Origin: Takakia lepidozioides
Taxonomy: Eukaryota > Streptophyta > Takakiopsida > Takakiales > Takakiaceae
Length of the DNA: 64,000 nt
Direction: 5' to 3'
NCBI GenBank assembly: GCA_030704615.1
Contig: CM060732.1
Coordinates: 44,497,053-44,561,052 of the forward strand
Part shown: positions 44,471 to 58,000 of the stretch, one piece after another
Position numbering within the stretch: position 1 is the stretch's first letter
Layout of the letters: each line of letters starts with the position of its first letter
Notes under the pieces: generated by a model
Seen by the model: only the letters and a program-made list of their open reading frames with translations
What the model was told of the DNA's origin: nothing
Database searches by the model: none
Program-made: the position numbers and the translations under genes

Positions 44471-45235
44471 CCGCAAGGGGGCCAGCGTGACTGCCCGCGG
44501 GCAGCCATAGCCTGGAGCTTGTATTTACGCACATGGGTAATGGTTGACCGGCCACTGCCGGTGGATACGCATTCCTACCGGCGCCGAGTTTAGCTACAGT
44601 TAGTGCCGTGGATGGGTTGTCCCTCTTATCCATCCCAACACCGCCAGCTCTTAAGTTATTCGTTCGTTATTCGTAGGAATACTAGAATATTAAAAAACAT
44701 TATTGTTGATATTTGGTTTTGTCGCGGGATGGTCCGGATGAGCGCGCGGTATGCTCCGAGCGGAACACATTCATCCATAGCTGGATGATGAAGACCTCCT
44801 TTTTGGCATGTGTCCAAGGGGAAAAAGGAATTCTTTGGGAATCCCATATAAGCATATATTCCAATATTCCATACCATTAACTTGAACTTTCTTCTTTATT
44901 TTCTTAATTTGATTAAAAGGGCCTCTGTACCAAAGAGAGGCTTTCTTTCTTTTCTTTTCTTTTTTCTTTTTTGGGAATAAACACCTGGGAGCGACAGCTC
45001 ACAAATTTTGTCTTCCAGGAAAATAAAATGGTTCTGCTTTTTACACAAAAACAAATCTTAGATTCTTATTTGCACAGGAAAAAACGGGATTTTTCGCAAC
45101 TTATAATGCCAAACCATGTATGGATTATCCAAAAATCGTGATGAAGCGATATGCCAACATTGGCAAAAAAGAAAAAAAGGCTTAAATAGAAACCTAATTT
45201 TTCAAAAACAAAAAAGTTAAATCATCTACTGGATG
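44471..45235. other. Intergenic, TE-derived in part
   Basis: TTAATTTGATTAAAAGGGCC at 44906-44925 recurs at 7507-7530 next to the RPA-like intron insertion, so it is probably the end of a small dispersed element. A T/C-rich run follows at 44945-44975. No gene. Confidence 0.4.
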
Positions 45236-45376
45236 ATAATTTGAACCCCAACAGTTTTCATCTTGCTCTTTTAAAACCTAGAGAGAGTAAGAATAAAACG
45301 CCACCAAAGAGTCGGTGGAATGAAGCCACGACCACATCCGACGGGGTACGTGGCCATTACAACACCGGGCTACAAC
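45236..45376 (-). mobile_element. Second, diverged SINE copy of the same family
   Basis: The minus strand from 45376 reads GTTGTAGCCCGGTGTTGTAATGG..., then TGGCTTCATTCCACC about 45 bp later. These correspond to the A-box and B-box regions of the SINE at 38210-38382, both now mutated. No target duplication is visible. An old copy. Confidence 0.6.
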
Positions 45377-46049
45377 TTGGTTGTCAAGAGAGTCAAACTC
45401 AAGATGGGTTTATTGAAGCATTTTGGGTGCTAAAGGCTGTGTGCAGCCTATTGAGCGGTCCCACTTACTTATCCCCATGCTTCCCAGGTGTTTTTCGTCT
45501 ATTTCGGAAGGCTCTCAGCAAATAGCTCATTGTACTATTTGCTAGCATTCAATGCATTATTTTCCATATATTTGTATTTTAATTTGTTCAAATGTTTTTC
45601 TTATATAGAAAAGTAAGGAAAAAAAAAAAGTTAAGAACTAAAGCTCTGTCCCATTGCTGCAAGGTACAGCTTGGACCCTCAGTCACCAAAAGAGGACCTC
45701 CCCACTTTCTCATGTCTCGGTTGCACCGCCTCACTGTACACCTTTCATGCTTATGAGACTTTATCTGGAAACATTGGCATCTCTCTCTAAGTTAAGACTT
45801 TCATGTATGAAAGAGGGGTCACTTAGTCACTACTTAGATCCACCAGATTCTTGATGTGTGGGTATATCATTGGGGACTTTTAAATCCACGGGGGAGGTTT
45901 GGAAAAGCTATAGTCCCACTTTCAGATCAAGTCATACCATTATTTATGCTTGCTTCAAAGTACAATACATTAGCATTTGAGAGATGGCCGTTGGTTAGTG
46001 TCGACATAGGTGTATGTTGTACGCTACCAACCAATCTGACCCATAGAGC

Positions 46050-46135
46050 CCACCCATCTCTTAAAGGGGCAGTAGTCGTAAGGCGAAGTGACTCTTTGTT
46101 ACGCCGACTTTAGCTGGAGTCTTGTCTCTCGTCAA
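46050..46135 (+). repeat. Dispersed repeat, copy 2
   Basis: Homologous to 3899-3985, with shared AAGGCGAAGTG and GGAGTCTTGTCTCTC-like ends. Confidence 0.5.
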
Positions 46136-46871
46136 TCTCATTTTTAAAAATGGGTCAATTGAATCAAGCGGTCGTCTAAGGTCATCTAATGTGTGGGTAG
46201 GACTTTGGAGTCATTGGGGGCGGTTGCGGTCGCTAGAAGGTACATTACATCCAACTTACATCTGTCACAAGCCTGTGTACGTCTTTGCCAACACATCGGC
46301 CCTACCATACACGCCACGTGGCATTCTGATGCCACCACACCAGACACCTTGCAAGTTGCAATAATCCCATTTGTGCCTTGTTTTTCATTTTTCCATCAAC
46401 TTGAGATACATATTTATCCTCAATGCCGGTTTCGGACCACACAAACCCTACTAGAGGTTTTGCTCTGCCCTCTCTGTACACGTCTGTTAACGAAATTTCA
46501 CCCAGTGTTCTCCTAACAGAACAGAGATGGGACAGAGGCTTGGGTGGTTTTCTGTTAGGCTGGAATGAAGGATATGCGCAATCGATTTCGTTTACTGTCG
46601 GGAGTGGGTCTCATCGAGCGCTAGTCTTGAAGATGACGAAGGGTGAGAGTGTTGGTTGTTGGCAGATTTGTCTAAGTTATTCGTGAACACCGAGAGCGAG
46701 TTTTCTACAATTTTGAGATACATAGGATAAGTATCGCCCAAATTCGTCCCACACACCAGCACACCTCGTCATCTGTCTTGCTGCTATATTGGGATTCGCA
46801 TTCTACGATGAGATCACTTCTTCCTTTCCAAATTTTCTCGAATATGGACTTTATCTTGTAGCATGTTTTCT

Positions 46872-46976
46872 GGCAACCCAATTTCTCACTTCAAATTGCT
46901 GTCGCTTGATCTGATAGAATGTTTCCTCGAAGATGGATCTGATAGCTTATCCGTTGAAGTGAGGAATTGGGTTGCC
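46872..46976. ncRNA. Foldback with 23-bp stem, microRNA-precursor-like (candidate)
   Basis: 46872-46894 pairs with 46954-46976 over 23 bases with one G-U wobble and no mismatch, around a loop of about 59 nt. Size and pairing are within the range of plant miRNA hairpins. The arm (GGCAACCCAATTTCTCACTT) matches no miRNA family I know. Orientation is unknown; it could equally be a tiny inverted repeat of TE origin. Confidence 0.3.
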
Positions 46977-48138
46977 CAAGCGGACAGCATGAGTAGAACG
47001 ATGGCTGTGATTTGGGGAGAGCTCGCAAAAGGAAAACCCCACGCCCAATGTTAGCAAGAATGTCAAGGGGAATTCATAGTGGCTTGTTTCCGCGCATGGC
47101 ACTGACCACCTGATGTGATCCTCTATGCGGGGAGAGGACTGCGCTTGGGACAATCGAGTGCTTTGTTAGCAATTTGAAGGAGAACTCCTGCTGTTGCGAT
47201 GAGGCGGTGGTGCTGGCATAAAAATATCGAAACCGTCGGAGGTAGTAGATTTTCCCCTAGAGCCAAATTGAATCCGGATGTTCGCTTTTGCAGCTCTACA
47301 GTCCAACAAGTGAAGTCCCATCCTCACAGAACTATCCCAAGAATGATGTCATTTGGAACCGTTGCTAAAACTAGCTGCAGACAGCGCTGAGCTTAGTTTG
47401 GTTTGCATACAGGACTGCTGCAAGAAGAGCGTGGTCTTTCTTGCTGGGCTTGCTGTTGAAGATGCAGCCTTGGGAAGCGTGCACTTAAATCATCAGATTC
47501 ATACTTACAATGGTTTCTCTCAAAAAAGGCCAGGCATACAGTTTTGAGCTGCACAGCATCAACAACAAGGCATTGATGTATTGGTCCAGAATCAAATGCT
47601 GTTGTATCAACGGCCTTTTCATTCAGCTAATCAAATTATTTCAAGTTCCCTGTGTGTGCCATAGGATTCGGTATAGAATTGGAGAAGCCATTCATTCACC
47701 CTCTATACCATAGAAGGGCACTTCAACTGGCAGTTCCATTCTGATCTCATATGCATGGCACCAACAAACTTTAAGGAACCCTTGACCCCAGTGAAGATCA
47801 TATTGTGCAAAGTGAATCTTACACTTTCCAATTCATGCACTCTGTATGAGCTTCCAGCTCACCCATTGAAATGTCTCGCGCACTGCAAAAGTTGGTCGTG
47901 CCATCAACTCAAAGCATGGCACATTTGTGTTTCTATCAAACTGGACTTGAGGCTTGGAATGAAGCCCTTATCTTCTAAGACATGTGAACTGATTGCTATT
48001 ACCACCTAAACCCGTCACTCTACTCCCACTTCAACAGACAAAGATGTTTGCCATACTGGGAGCTCAACACGATGGGGGCTGAATCAATGCCCTACTGGGC
48101 AGTGTGCAACCATCCAAATGCAGGATCCAGCAAGACGG

Positions 48139-51100
48139 CTAAAATATCTTCCTGAGGAACCTGCCAATAACGCGTCCTTTTGGCCTCCACCATTCCATTA
48201 CGTCTGCATACTTATCAACAGCCGACTCCCAGAGCTCAGATAACTTCTGATTCAGAGAATACTTGAAATCCGATGCTGCCTGTCCACTCCCAACATAGAG
48301 CGTGATAGCAGACCTCTTGCTTTCCGCTGCCTGTTTCAAGTCTAGCAGCTTTGACTGAGCCAATGTTCTAGCTTTCTCTGGAAGTTTCCCCGCCTTGGCA
48401 TCCCTAAAAAGCTCCATGCTTCTGGACCTGAGTAACTCTCTAGATGGTGCCGTCTTTTCCATCAGGGTACGGCTCGCCTGTGCTACTTGACAGCTTTGTC
48501 GGATGACAATACCACTACCCAATGGTCCCAGGATCCACAAGGGTAGCAAGTCTTGTGTCACTGCTACTCCAAAGAAGACTGTCACCAGGAGAAACCAAGG
48601 AACACTGCAGAAAACAAGGTAAGCATAAGTACTTGAGGCAACCCATAATTGGCAAACCATGGCAGCATAAAACTAATATCAGGCATTTGTCTCCCTAATA
48701 AGCTAATCAGCACTGCGTGAGTTTCAGTCAGAGCTGTTACTCCAAAACCCCATGCCCCATAAAACTACCACCTGTAACCAGACCAAGACTACAGTAGTGA
48801 ATCATGACTGGTAGGCCTTCCGAGCAAGAGAACAGAAGCAAACTTTCCTTTGGCCAGTATACCTCAAATGCCTTTTCCTGGCAGGTTTCCTGAACATACC
48901 TAGCACCATCTGCATCTGATTCCAGCTAGACTAATCTTGCGATATGGGGAGTCAACTGCAGAAGAAAGAAGGAGACTTACAAAATGACGAGGGGCCACTT
49001 GATCCAGGGCTCTGTGGTTCTCCAGCACCTTGCACCCTGCAAGCTCAGAGGGGAGATACGAAGATTTGTGACCACCTCTTTCGCATCAAGACCTTGGACT
49101 CTGTCTTTCGCTTCCTTAAGAACATCTTTTGTGCTCTGCAAAATGCCACGTTGTCGCAGATCCAAGAACCCATCTTGCATGCCTTGCCAAGAGTCAGCCA
49201 GCAGCTGCCTCATGTCCTCCCTTCCTTGCCACTCTGATCGTGATGAGTCCATGGCTTGTACCGAAGGTCCCGGGGTTTCTCCCCCACCATTGTCATGGTC
49301 TGCTGTAACTGCCTGATATGAGAGTGCATGCAATCTTTGTAGTCGAATGGGACCCCTGCTCCCAGCACTTGCAAAAGTGGCCCGACTGCAATTCATTACC
49401 AAAAACTGGAAGTCAAGGCCTGGCAAATACCCTTACAACTGTGATACAAACAGACAGTGCTAATAGCTATATGCCCTAACAGCCTGCAGCCAGTTCATAA
49501 GGTGAGCTATGGTGAGCTGATTCTTGCTGAGCATGGGCATGGGATACTGAAAGTAAAGGAAGGATTATCAGCATCTGTAATTGCCTGTGTATCGGAAGCC
49601 AGCTGGAAATCCAACCCCTTTTAACAACTGCAGAGAGTCTAACCAGCAAAATATGACTTCGCACACAAAGACCTCAAAGTGAGTGTGAGTGATCCACTAA
49701 CCAGGACAGAGTTAGAATTTTGGAAGGCCTCCCTGGTCTAACAAGATTTCCACATCAGGAGCACTGGCATGAATTCGGCCCCTTCCAAGACTTGTCGTCA
49801 CTGCCACAGGTTGCCCACTGCATGCACCCTGCACTCATCCCAAAGAACAACTCAACTAAATTCATCTCTCCTTCAAAGTGCTCTCCCAACCAAGCACAAC
49901 CTGCAAACATCACATATGCATGTATCGCACACGATTATGTTTCTGATCAGTCGGTACCCTCCTTGCAATCTGCCAAACACTACTGACTGACATCTGTCCC
50001 AACCCCTAAGGGTTGACAGTTCTGTCAGTGAACAGTTTTTCATCTGATGAACACCTGCAGTCTTCTGTGTATCTGGAGAAAGACACACAGAAGGAAGGAG
50101 GGAAATGCACCTTATTATTTGCAACCTTATGTAACAGCGTAAAGTAAACGGGGACACTAAACCAAAGTAAAAAGGGAAAAGGAGTGGCAGCACACCAATA
50201 CTTGAAGTGTTGGAGGTGCCATGGTCAATAATAGGCTCTCACAAACTTGGGGACTCAGCGCTCATCCATTACCTTCCAACTGCACCTCCACATCCCAATA
50301 GTTCCTTCAGAATTTGCAACAATGACAACGTTGTCAGAAGAGTTCAAGGATAAACAAAAGTTGTACATTGACAATGAACATGCACTTCCACCAGCGCTCT
50401 ATACTGAGCAATATAGTTCGGGTTGACAGGCAGAAGATCATGTTCCAATCTACACCAAAAAGGACATGCTACTACTAACACATTGCAGTGGAACAGTTCA
50501 ATCGGAAACAAAGGACTGGATACAATCCTCAAGCAACTCAGCCAGTACCCACTAAAGATTCGAGATTATGAGCTGCTTCATGGAGTTGAAGTGAAAACGC
50601 TGAATATCTCCACACTGAGTCCAATGTACAGACAGACAAACCCACATTCAAAACCAACAAGCATTGAATGGGGTCATAGAGAAGGGCAGGGGCACGGTTG
50701 TCACACTAGCAAGATTACAACAAGGCAAACCCTCGTGCCTATACATCCTCATTGACATCTAAGCTATACACTGCCCCCAATTTTCTGCGCACGGCAATCT
50801 TATGTATGTCAAACTTCCTTGACTTTACTGCCAAGCTCTGGTTGTCTCCAATTACAGTCATTGTGGTTAATCATAAGAAAGTTGAAGAGCGTGTCTCTCT
50901 CCGAGCGCAATCCTCAAACCCCAATGACCTCCCCACACTGGTATTCCCTGACAAATCTCACAATGCAGTAGAGGGAGAAAAGCGTGGATAACCATAGCAG
51001 GGAGCAACGGATGCTGAATCGCCGAAACCACCGCGAGGCTCCCAACCAACGCCCAAGCAAACCAACTGGAAGGATCCCTCGCACACAGTGCAACTCAACG

Positions 51101-51170
51101 CAATAGTCCCAGACGCAGAACGCAACGCTGCTGAAGAAGCGGAGCCGAATTCTGCCCTAAAACCTGTCAA
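48139..51170 (-). CDS. Predicted plastid-targeted membrane protein, three exons
   Basis: Exons on the minus strand: 50962-51170, 48981-49385 and 48139-48604. All three have GT-AG borders and agreeing phases, giving about 359 residues. The N terminus (MTGFRAEFGSASSAALRSAS) is Ser/Ala-rich and poor in acids, like a transit peptide. A hydrophobic stretch (FVPWFLLVTVFFGVAVTQDL, then LPLWILGPLGSGIVI) makes one or two membrane segments at about residues 200-235. The rest is charged and probably helical (QGMQDGFLDLRQRGILQST before, KARTLAQSKLLDLKQAAESK after). The order 'PW-hydrophobic, VT-x-L-PLW-x-LGP' recalls a plastid family typified by EMB2759, from memory and unverified. The first exon is the least certain part. 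Confidence 0.6.
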
Positions 51171-52047
51171 ACCTCATCGCCAAGGTACTCGTGGAGACTA
51201 TATCACACTGGCAGTGTACTCCGCCGACACATCAAGTACAATAACTATAACTCAGAAGAAGCTCCCTGTTTGATGTATCATCATACGCTATCCCGCCCTC
51301 TGCATTCTCTCCGTGTATTCGGATTGCATGGTTATCAAAAGCAGCAGCAGAGTCTTTCACGGAAACCCACCGCAAAGGTACAGCTCTCCATAGGCAGCGC
51401 AGCGGGGATCCATAACCCAAATACAAACAGGCAAAAATCACGAGAAAGATGCACTCACTTGAAGCTCTCTCCAGATCACAACACCCCAATCTCCATACTC
51501 ATCTCATCTCCTTCCTGAATCCCTACGATATCCTCTCGAGAGGAGATTCCAGGCCCTCTTCCTCACTTCCTTCCACGCGGCAACACGCCCCTCCCCGAAA
51601 CGCACGTCCGGTGATCAAACCCACATGCTCGTCACTCCAAAATGTTTTCTTTCCTTTTTTCTGCTCTCCACTGATTTGAGCTGAATCTGGCAGAGCATCG
51701 TGATGATCCAAGGGGCCCCAAAATTCGAACTTTATACTTGTGGAATGAGCATCCACAGGTTCACACGAGAGGGAGGTTTTAGTTTATTCTAATAAGTTGT
51801 GGATATGGCGGAAGCCTTGCTTGGGTTCGTTGCAAAGACCTGTAACAGACTCTGTGTTTCTTCTTCATGAATTTGCTGAAACGGAGCAGCAATGTTGAGA
51901 CTTCTGGTAGAGGTTTGTTGACATGCCCAGTCGGTCTTATCACAATTGACAGTTTGAGTCTTCATTGCTTTCCAGAGTTAGTTGCATCTCCTGCGGATTC
52001 GGATGGACCCACAATGCTTGGCCCTCTCAGGTCCGATATCTGTATCC
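51171..52047. promoter_or_regulatory. Shared intergenic region between divergent genes
   Basis: Under 900 bp separates the predicted start of the minus-strand membrane protein from the glycerate kinase start. Open frames here lack family resemblance. It must hold both promoters if the gene models are right, so a bidirectional promoter is possible. Confidence 0.35.
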
Positions 52048-55000
52048 ATGGCAGCAGTAGTTCCAATGGTCTCTTGGGGAGTACCACAAATCGGATGCTG
52101 CTGTTGGTCTCGCTCAACTTTCCCACGACGAAAGCTACAAATTGGCGATGTTATCCAGAGAAACAGAATAAATTTTGACTCTTTTCAAGAAGGGAAGATA
52201 TTTCTGGGCTCACAGGGGTCTAAAATATGGGAGAGGAATAGATGTGTAGGGGGGAAAGGAGGGGAGGGATGGTTAAAGGATAATGGAGTCAGAGCTAGCA
52301 CAGAGGTCGGGGAGACCATTGTGACAAAAGCGGCTGCCATGGCTCCTCTTTCGGAATTGTACGAGTTCATTTGCAGGCAAGGCTTCCTCTATGCTTTCCT
52401 CTTTCTCATTTCTTTTCCAATGCGGTCACAATGTGTTTGCCTCCACAACTCTCTCTCTCACCCCGCTGCATAGGGGAGACTCCAACCAATCTCCAGGAGT
52501 TGATTGATTGCGCGAAGAGATACTTTGATCTTTGGGGGCTAGAGGCTAATGTCAGCAAATGTGCAGTGGTAGCATTCAACGACAGAGGAGAGGGAGGAAG
52601 TGATCTTAAGTGGCAGTGGGGTAGCCAAGAGATCCCGGTCCTCCCTTCCTACACTTACCTGGGCGTTGAGTTCTCCTCCAATTGTAATTGGGATGCACAT
52701 ATCTGGAAAGTTGTTCAAACTGGCAAGGGCAAAGATCTGGGGCTCACTAAATTTTTCCACTGCAGAGGGGTCAACTCTGAGGTTAAGAAAACCATGCTTT
52801 GTCGCGTTATTAGACCTGCCTTGGAGTACGGATCTGCTATATGGGTTGATAACTCCAACCAGGCTAAGTCTCTAAAATCCATTCAAGTGGGGGTGCTTAA
52901 GGAGTGTATGTCAGCATGCTCCAAATCAGCCAATGTGGCTGTTCGGGTGAGTTTGACATTCCGTCCTTAAGCTCCCGACGAGATGAATTCAAGGTCAGAT
53001 GGTGGGGTCAGCTGCAACATATGCCCAACACCAGATATCCTAAGTTAATCGACTCTATATCTTGGAAACAGGACCGCCCTGTCAAACAGCCTGTCAAACA
53101 GGCTAAGTCCTGACAGAAGAGAGTAGAAGAGATCCTCAAGGACCTGGACCTGGATCCGCAAGTCTTGACCCTGCTGGATAAATCTGACTTAGAGGCTGTA
53201 GTGTCCTCAGCCATGTCTGTTGCCATGAGATTGTCTGATGAAAATGAAGTTAGGCAGAAAACTTCCCTGAACTTGTTTCCAGTCTGTGACATGGGGGAGG
53301 ACATTGGATGACCTCAAGGGTCTACCCACTCTCGGCACTAGACTGAAATTTAAACTCAGGGCAGGAAGCCTACCTTTGAACAGCAAACAGAAGCAGAGAG
53401 GAAAGGGAGAGTGCAATTGCCCGTTGTGTGGGCAATCTGAAGACAGTATTCATTTTCTGATACACTGTCCGGGGTTCTCTCACCAAAGAGACGCTCTCTT
53501 CAAATCTATTAAGGGAATTGTGCCTGTACCCCTGTTTACCAACTTTGAAAGTCTCGAGGCTGAGCCAAAAGCCCAGGCCCTCCTGAGGCCTAGTTTTTGG
53601 GCAAATCACACACAGCAGATTGATGCTTGTGTGAAGGGATTTCTAGAGGATATCTGGAAAACCCGGATTAATTCTTTATATGGAGGTAAGTCTTACTACC
53701 AACGTCAGCCCCTGACAGAGGTAGGTTCTGTCCCTTTTGTTCCCGCTCAAACTGGGCGCGGGGTCAATGGCCACAAGGCTACGGCAAACAACGTCTTATG
53801 AGTACAATCTCACCCCGCTGCTTTATGGTTGTCTATGCAGTCTGGTCAAAAGGATGGTATACAAAATTTATTCAGGAAGTCACTCGATGGTATTCTGGCA
53901 TGCAAATTTCCAAATTATTATGCTTATATGCAGGGGACCTTTGCTGAGGAAGACCGGAGCCAACCAGGAAACTGTAGCAAAGAATATTGACGAGTGGTTA
54001 GCGTTGGGGATTAAGCTCTCTCGACATCTGAGATTCGAGGAGTTTGCACTCTCTGATGCAGAGAAAGTGCGAATTTATCATTACTATGTGCCGGTGTTTT
54101 GGTGGTGTAAGCAAGAGTTGGAGAGTCATTCTTCAAGTTTCAAGGAGGGAGACCGAGTTCCGGCACTCATTGTGAGAAACTGAAAAACTTTATACTCAAC
54201 GATGTCAATGCCGATTGTTTTTGGCCGTCTGTAAATGCTATTATAATTTTGGACAACCAGTTTGAACAACCCTGGCATGCTGAAATCCGCGGGATGTGCT
54301 CCTCTGGGTTGAAATCCTGCGGTGAGAATGCATATAATGGCTAACATTGGAGGAAGAAATGCAAAGGGCCTTGAAAACTATGTTGCCTTACTCTGTCCAA
54401 TAAAACGCGATTTCTCTAGTTAACGGTTACTCTTCCAAGAGGGTGCCCACTTTGAATGCATTGAAGTGATATTTTACTATACCTTGGCTCAGTTCAAGAA
54501 GCACAAGACAATGCTGAAAGCCGTGATGCTCCTTGGGTCTGGGTTCTGGGGGGAGTACTTGCATCAAAATGATGTCATGCACTTTCTTGAGAAGTCACGA
54601 GTATAACTACTGAATGTCTCCACTCCTTGCGAAGAAGTAGGCTATTTGGTGGATTATCTGTGTGACTAAAGTGGAGGAGTTACTGACGGACATCTGATTC
54701 GGAGGAGAAATAGTTTTGTTTACCTTGGTTTAAACAGCTTCTGGGTGGTGGGAACAGCTAGGCATTAGTGCACCGCAGGGTTGTGGCAAAACAACTATGG
54801 TCGACTCACTGGAGTATCTGTTCAATTCTATTGGCAGGTTTGACTCCTTACTTGCAGATAGGCAACTTGTCAGTTGTGTTCAACATGATCGTTTTGAAAT
54901 GGTTATCTGATGTGGCTAGAAATTTTGAGTTCAGTGATTTCCGGGCTAAAGTTTCATCCGGTGAGATCTCATGTGCATGTGTTTGTGTTATGGAGGTAAC

Positions 55001-58000
55001 AGTCGAGCAGCAGCCATTTCCATTGATGACTTCTATTTGACAGCTGATGAGCAGGTAACCATTGTCAAGTCCTGGGTGTGAACATCCATGGGCATTCCTG
55101 TTGGGGTGGGGGGTGTGTTGGTAGGTCATGTCAGTGTCAGGATTTGTGCGCTTCAGTTTGATTGACAAAACCTTCAATAGCAACTACCTATGTGCTGTTT
55201 GCTCAAAGGTGTGAAGTCTGGGGACACAACAAGGTGCTGGAATTGTGCAGTAAATGGTCAAGATGATGACATGTTGCATTCCTTGGGCCACTTGCAGGCA
55301 AAGCTGGCTGCTGTCAATTCAGGCAATGATCTTTTGGAGGTATCCTTGTACCTCCCTGGAGTAATTGCACTAATTGTTGTTAACACTCATTTCTCATTAC
55401 CCAAATTTGGAAAAATGGTGGAACGACATGTTGGTTTTGCCAATCTATGCTTCAGTTTGATCAGGTGTTGGTCACCCAATAGACAATCTAATGTTACTTC
55501 CTTCTTTTTCTCTCCTCTTCTGTGCTTCTTTTGTCCCAACCAGTATGTGGTCATAGAGGGAATGGGAATTTGCTGCTTAACTTGGTACTTGTTCAATCCA
55601 AGGCGTGTAATAGGCATTGCAATCCAAAGAGTCATGTTTGTGGCATTGGTGCAAAATCAAAGAGGCAAAGGAGCTATGGTGGGATAAGCGATTGTCAGTC
55701 TACATTTCTAGGTACTGATAGTCCATTTTCTTCTCAAAGCGTGGGGGAGAAACTCAGGCCTGCATGAATGGCATGTGTTGCATGGGGCAGCTCCGAGGCA
55801 ACGCGGGTAGCCACAATCTGCAGCTGGGGACTGACACTATAGAGGCATTGCGTTCTCTCACATCCAGTGGTCCGCCTCCACTTGTCTGGCTCTACTTTCC
55901 CACTCCAATTTGTGGCACACAATTTTGAACCTCTAGAGTGTCATCTACAAATTCGATGAACAAGGGGGAACTCTGGGCACAACTCACGTGTGCCAGTTGG
56001 GCATGCTTGCTAGCAAAGTGTAATTGGCAGTAAGGGGGTTCCCCTGTTGCAGTGAGAAGCCAACTCTTGCGGGTTTTTCCAGTGTCTGGCATTAGAAAAT
56101 GTTCTTCTCTATTTTCTATGGCTTCTAGATTCCAGTTAGGGCGACCCACAACTAGGGTTAAGATTGAAAAGGGTTTTTGAGCAATGAGGGGCTGCAATGG
56201 TTCAGAGAAATTGATCAAACTTAGTTGGTGGATCATTGTTTGTGGTAGTCACAATCCTTGCCTTAGGAGTTGGCACTCCTCTCCTAGTTTCCAAGTTTGT
56301 ACATACCTCCAGTGCCTGTGCACAAATTTTTGTTCCCTACAAAAATAAGTGTATTTTTCCAATCTAATCTAGCTGATCGGCAGTTCTTACAGGGTTCGTG
56401 TTGTACCCCATATTCACAGTTCTTGTAATACTGTTTGTAGCTGCAGAAGTGTCTGGGGAGGCGAGTGTAATCAACTGCTCTTGGGGTGTTGGGCCCCTCT
56501 CATGTTGATGATCGGGGCACTTTTTTCTTGCGTTGTTCATGGCTGTGCCTTGGTTGATAGGCCAGGTCGAGCTGTAGTTCGCCTCTTCTGACAAGTCTCT
56601 TAATTGCATATTATGTTACAGGTATCAAGGCAAAGCTTCCACGTTACAATAAGGTAGAGCATCTTGTCCATCAGTTTTCCTGGATGGTTTAAAAGAACGA
56701 AGAAAACTTGACAACTTCCGCTGCCACGCGGCTTTAGAAAGGGTTGTGTTTACTGAATGTTGACTTTGCCGCTTGGTAAAATTTATGGGAACACATGAAC
56801 TAAATGCTTATAACTAAGAGAGAATCCTGGCATAATGAGCCCTGACAAGCTGGGCCATTGAGAGCATAAATATGAACCATCTTAGAACACCCAGGGATGT
56901 TACTTTATTCCCATATTTTTCCTTTCTTGTGATCATAGGCCTCTTACCAAGGGTTTAATCAGAGAATTAACCATCCCTTCAGGCACAGGGCTGGCAAAAG
57001 AACCACTCCACAAAATTGCTGTTGCCAGTTTGCTATATACTCTTGACCTTTATCCATTTAGTTGGCTGACATAAACCCTGGTTTGTGGATAGGCTATCCA
57101 CTTGGTAAGGAGGTTGAAAAATTAACAACAACGAGTGTTTGCTTGTCTTTCAATCTTGGGGTTGGGATTGGATTGATTGATGCAGTCAGCCAATATGGGC
57201 CGAGGCGATAGGGCAGAGCCGTCCACATGGCCTGAGGTTGAGGGGCCTGTCAAGGTACTGATTATTGTCTACATTGAAAGAGTGCCCATGAAAAATTAGT
57301 CTACAGGAGTTATCTTGTAACATTTTGTTTACAGGCTCTTGAGTATGTGAGGGGTGGGGTGATTAATGGCCAGGTAGTACTGTTCGAGGGGTGGATGCTT
57401 GGTTTTGAACCTCTTGAGAATGCGGTTGTCGGATCTATTGACCCCCAGGTGTGAAAGGGTACTCTGCCATGTACTTTCGCAAAAGTGATGTTGTAGTAGC
57501 ACTCTAACAAACTTGGCTCTAGAATGATGGCGCTTCTCAGGGGCAGATTCTGTGGAGAAAGGAAATGCCTGTGGTGTGGAGATTTTGCAGCTTTGGCCTT
57601 GCCTTGCATCTAGTAAAATATCTGGCACAAAGAGAAATGTCAAGAGTACCTTCTGTTGAGAACATTCTGTTGCCCTCTTGGAACTTCAACTCTTGAACAA
57701 TTATCGTGCAGCTGGTGGCAGTGAACAAGAACCTGGCAGAATATTATGATGCATGGCACCGACTGATCGATTCATGGATAATTGTTCAAGTGGGTGATCC
57801 TAATTGGGTGTTCCAGTGGCGTTTGGAGGTACTCCTTATACTTTGTTGAGCTCTTTTAGCACCTCTGTACTGTCATACTGCAACTGAGCTACTTCTCACA
57901 AGATTGGCCAGGACAATTGATGATGGAAGTTGGTTTGCAATTCCTCTTGGTGGAAGACGATGATCCAGGCTAATGTCAATATGCATTGAAACTCAGACAA

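Larger units (their letters stand above)
45377..48138. other. Intergenic; repeat copy and foldback inside
   Basis: No supported protein gene. It contains the second copy of the dispersed 85-bp repeat (46050-46135) and the foldback at 46872-46976. The part just left of 48139 should be the 3' UTR of the minus-strand gene. Confidence 0.45.

Noticed and set aside
43031-44510. Plus-strand frames of 198 and 297 codons
   Set aside because: They are opposite the MAPK exon, intron and leader; residues resemble no family.
44471-44620. CpG-rich stretch as an independent promoter or gene
   Set aside because: It is short, without a coding frame or core promoter that I can support beyond the MAPK leader.
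48944-49316. Plus-strand frames opposite exon 2 of the membrane protein
   Set aside because: The minus-strand reading has consistent splice phases with flanking exons; the plus frames do not connect to anything.
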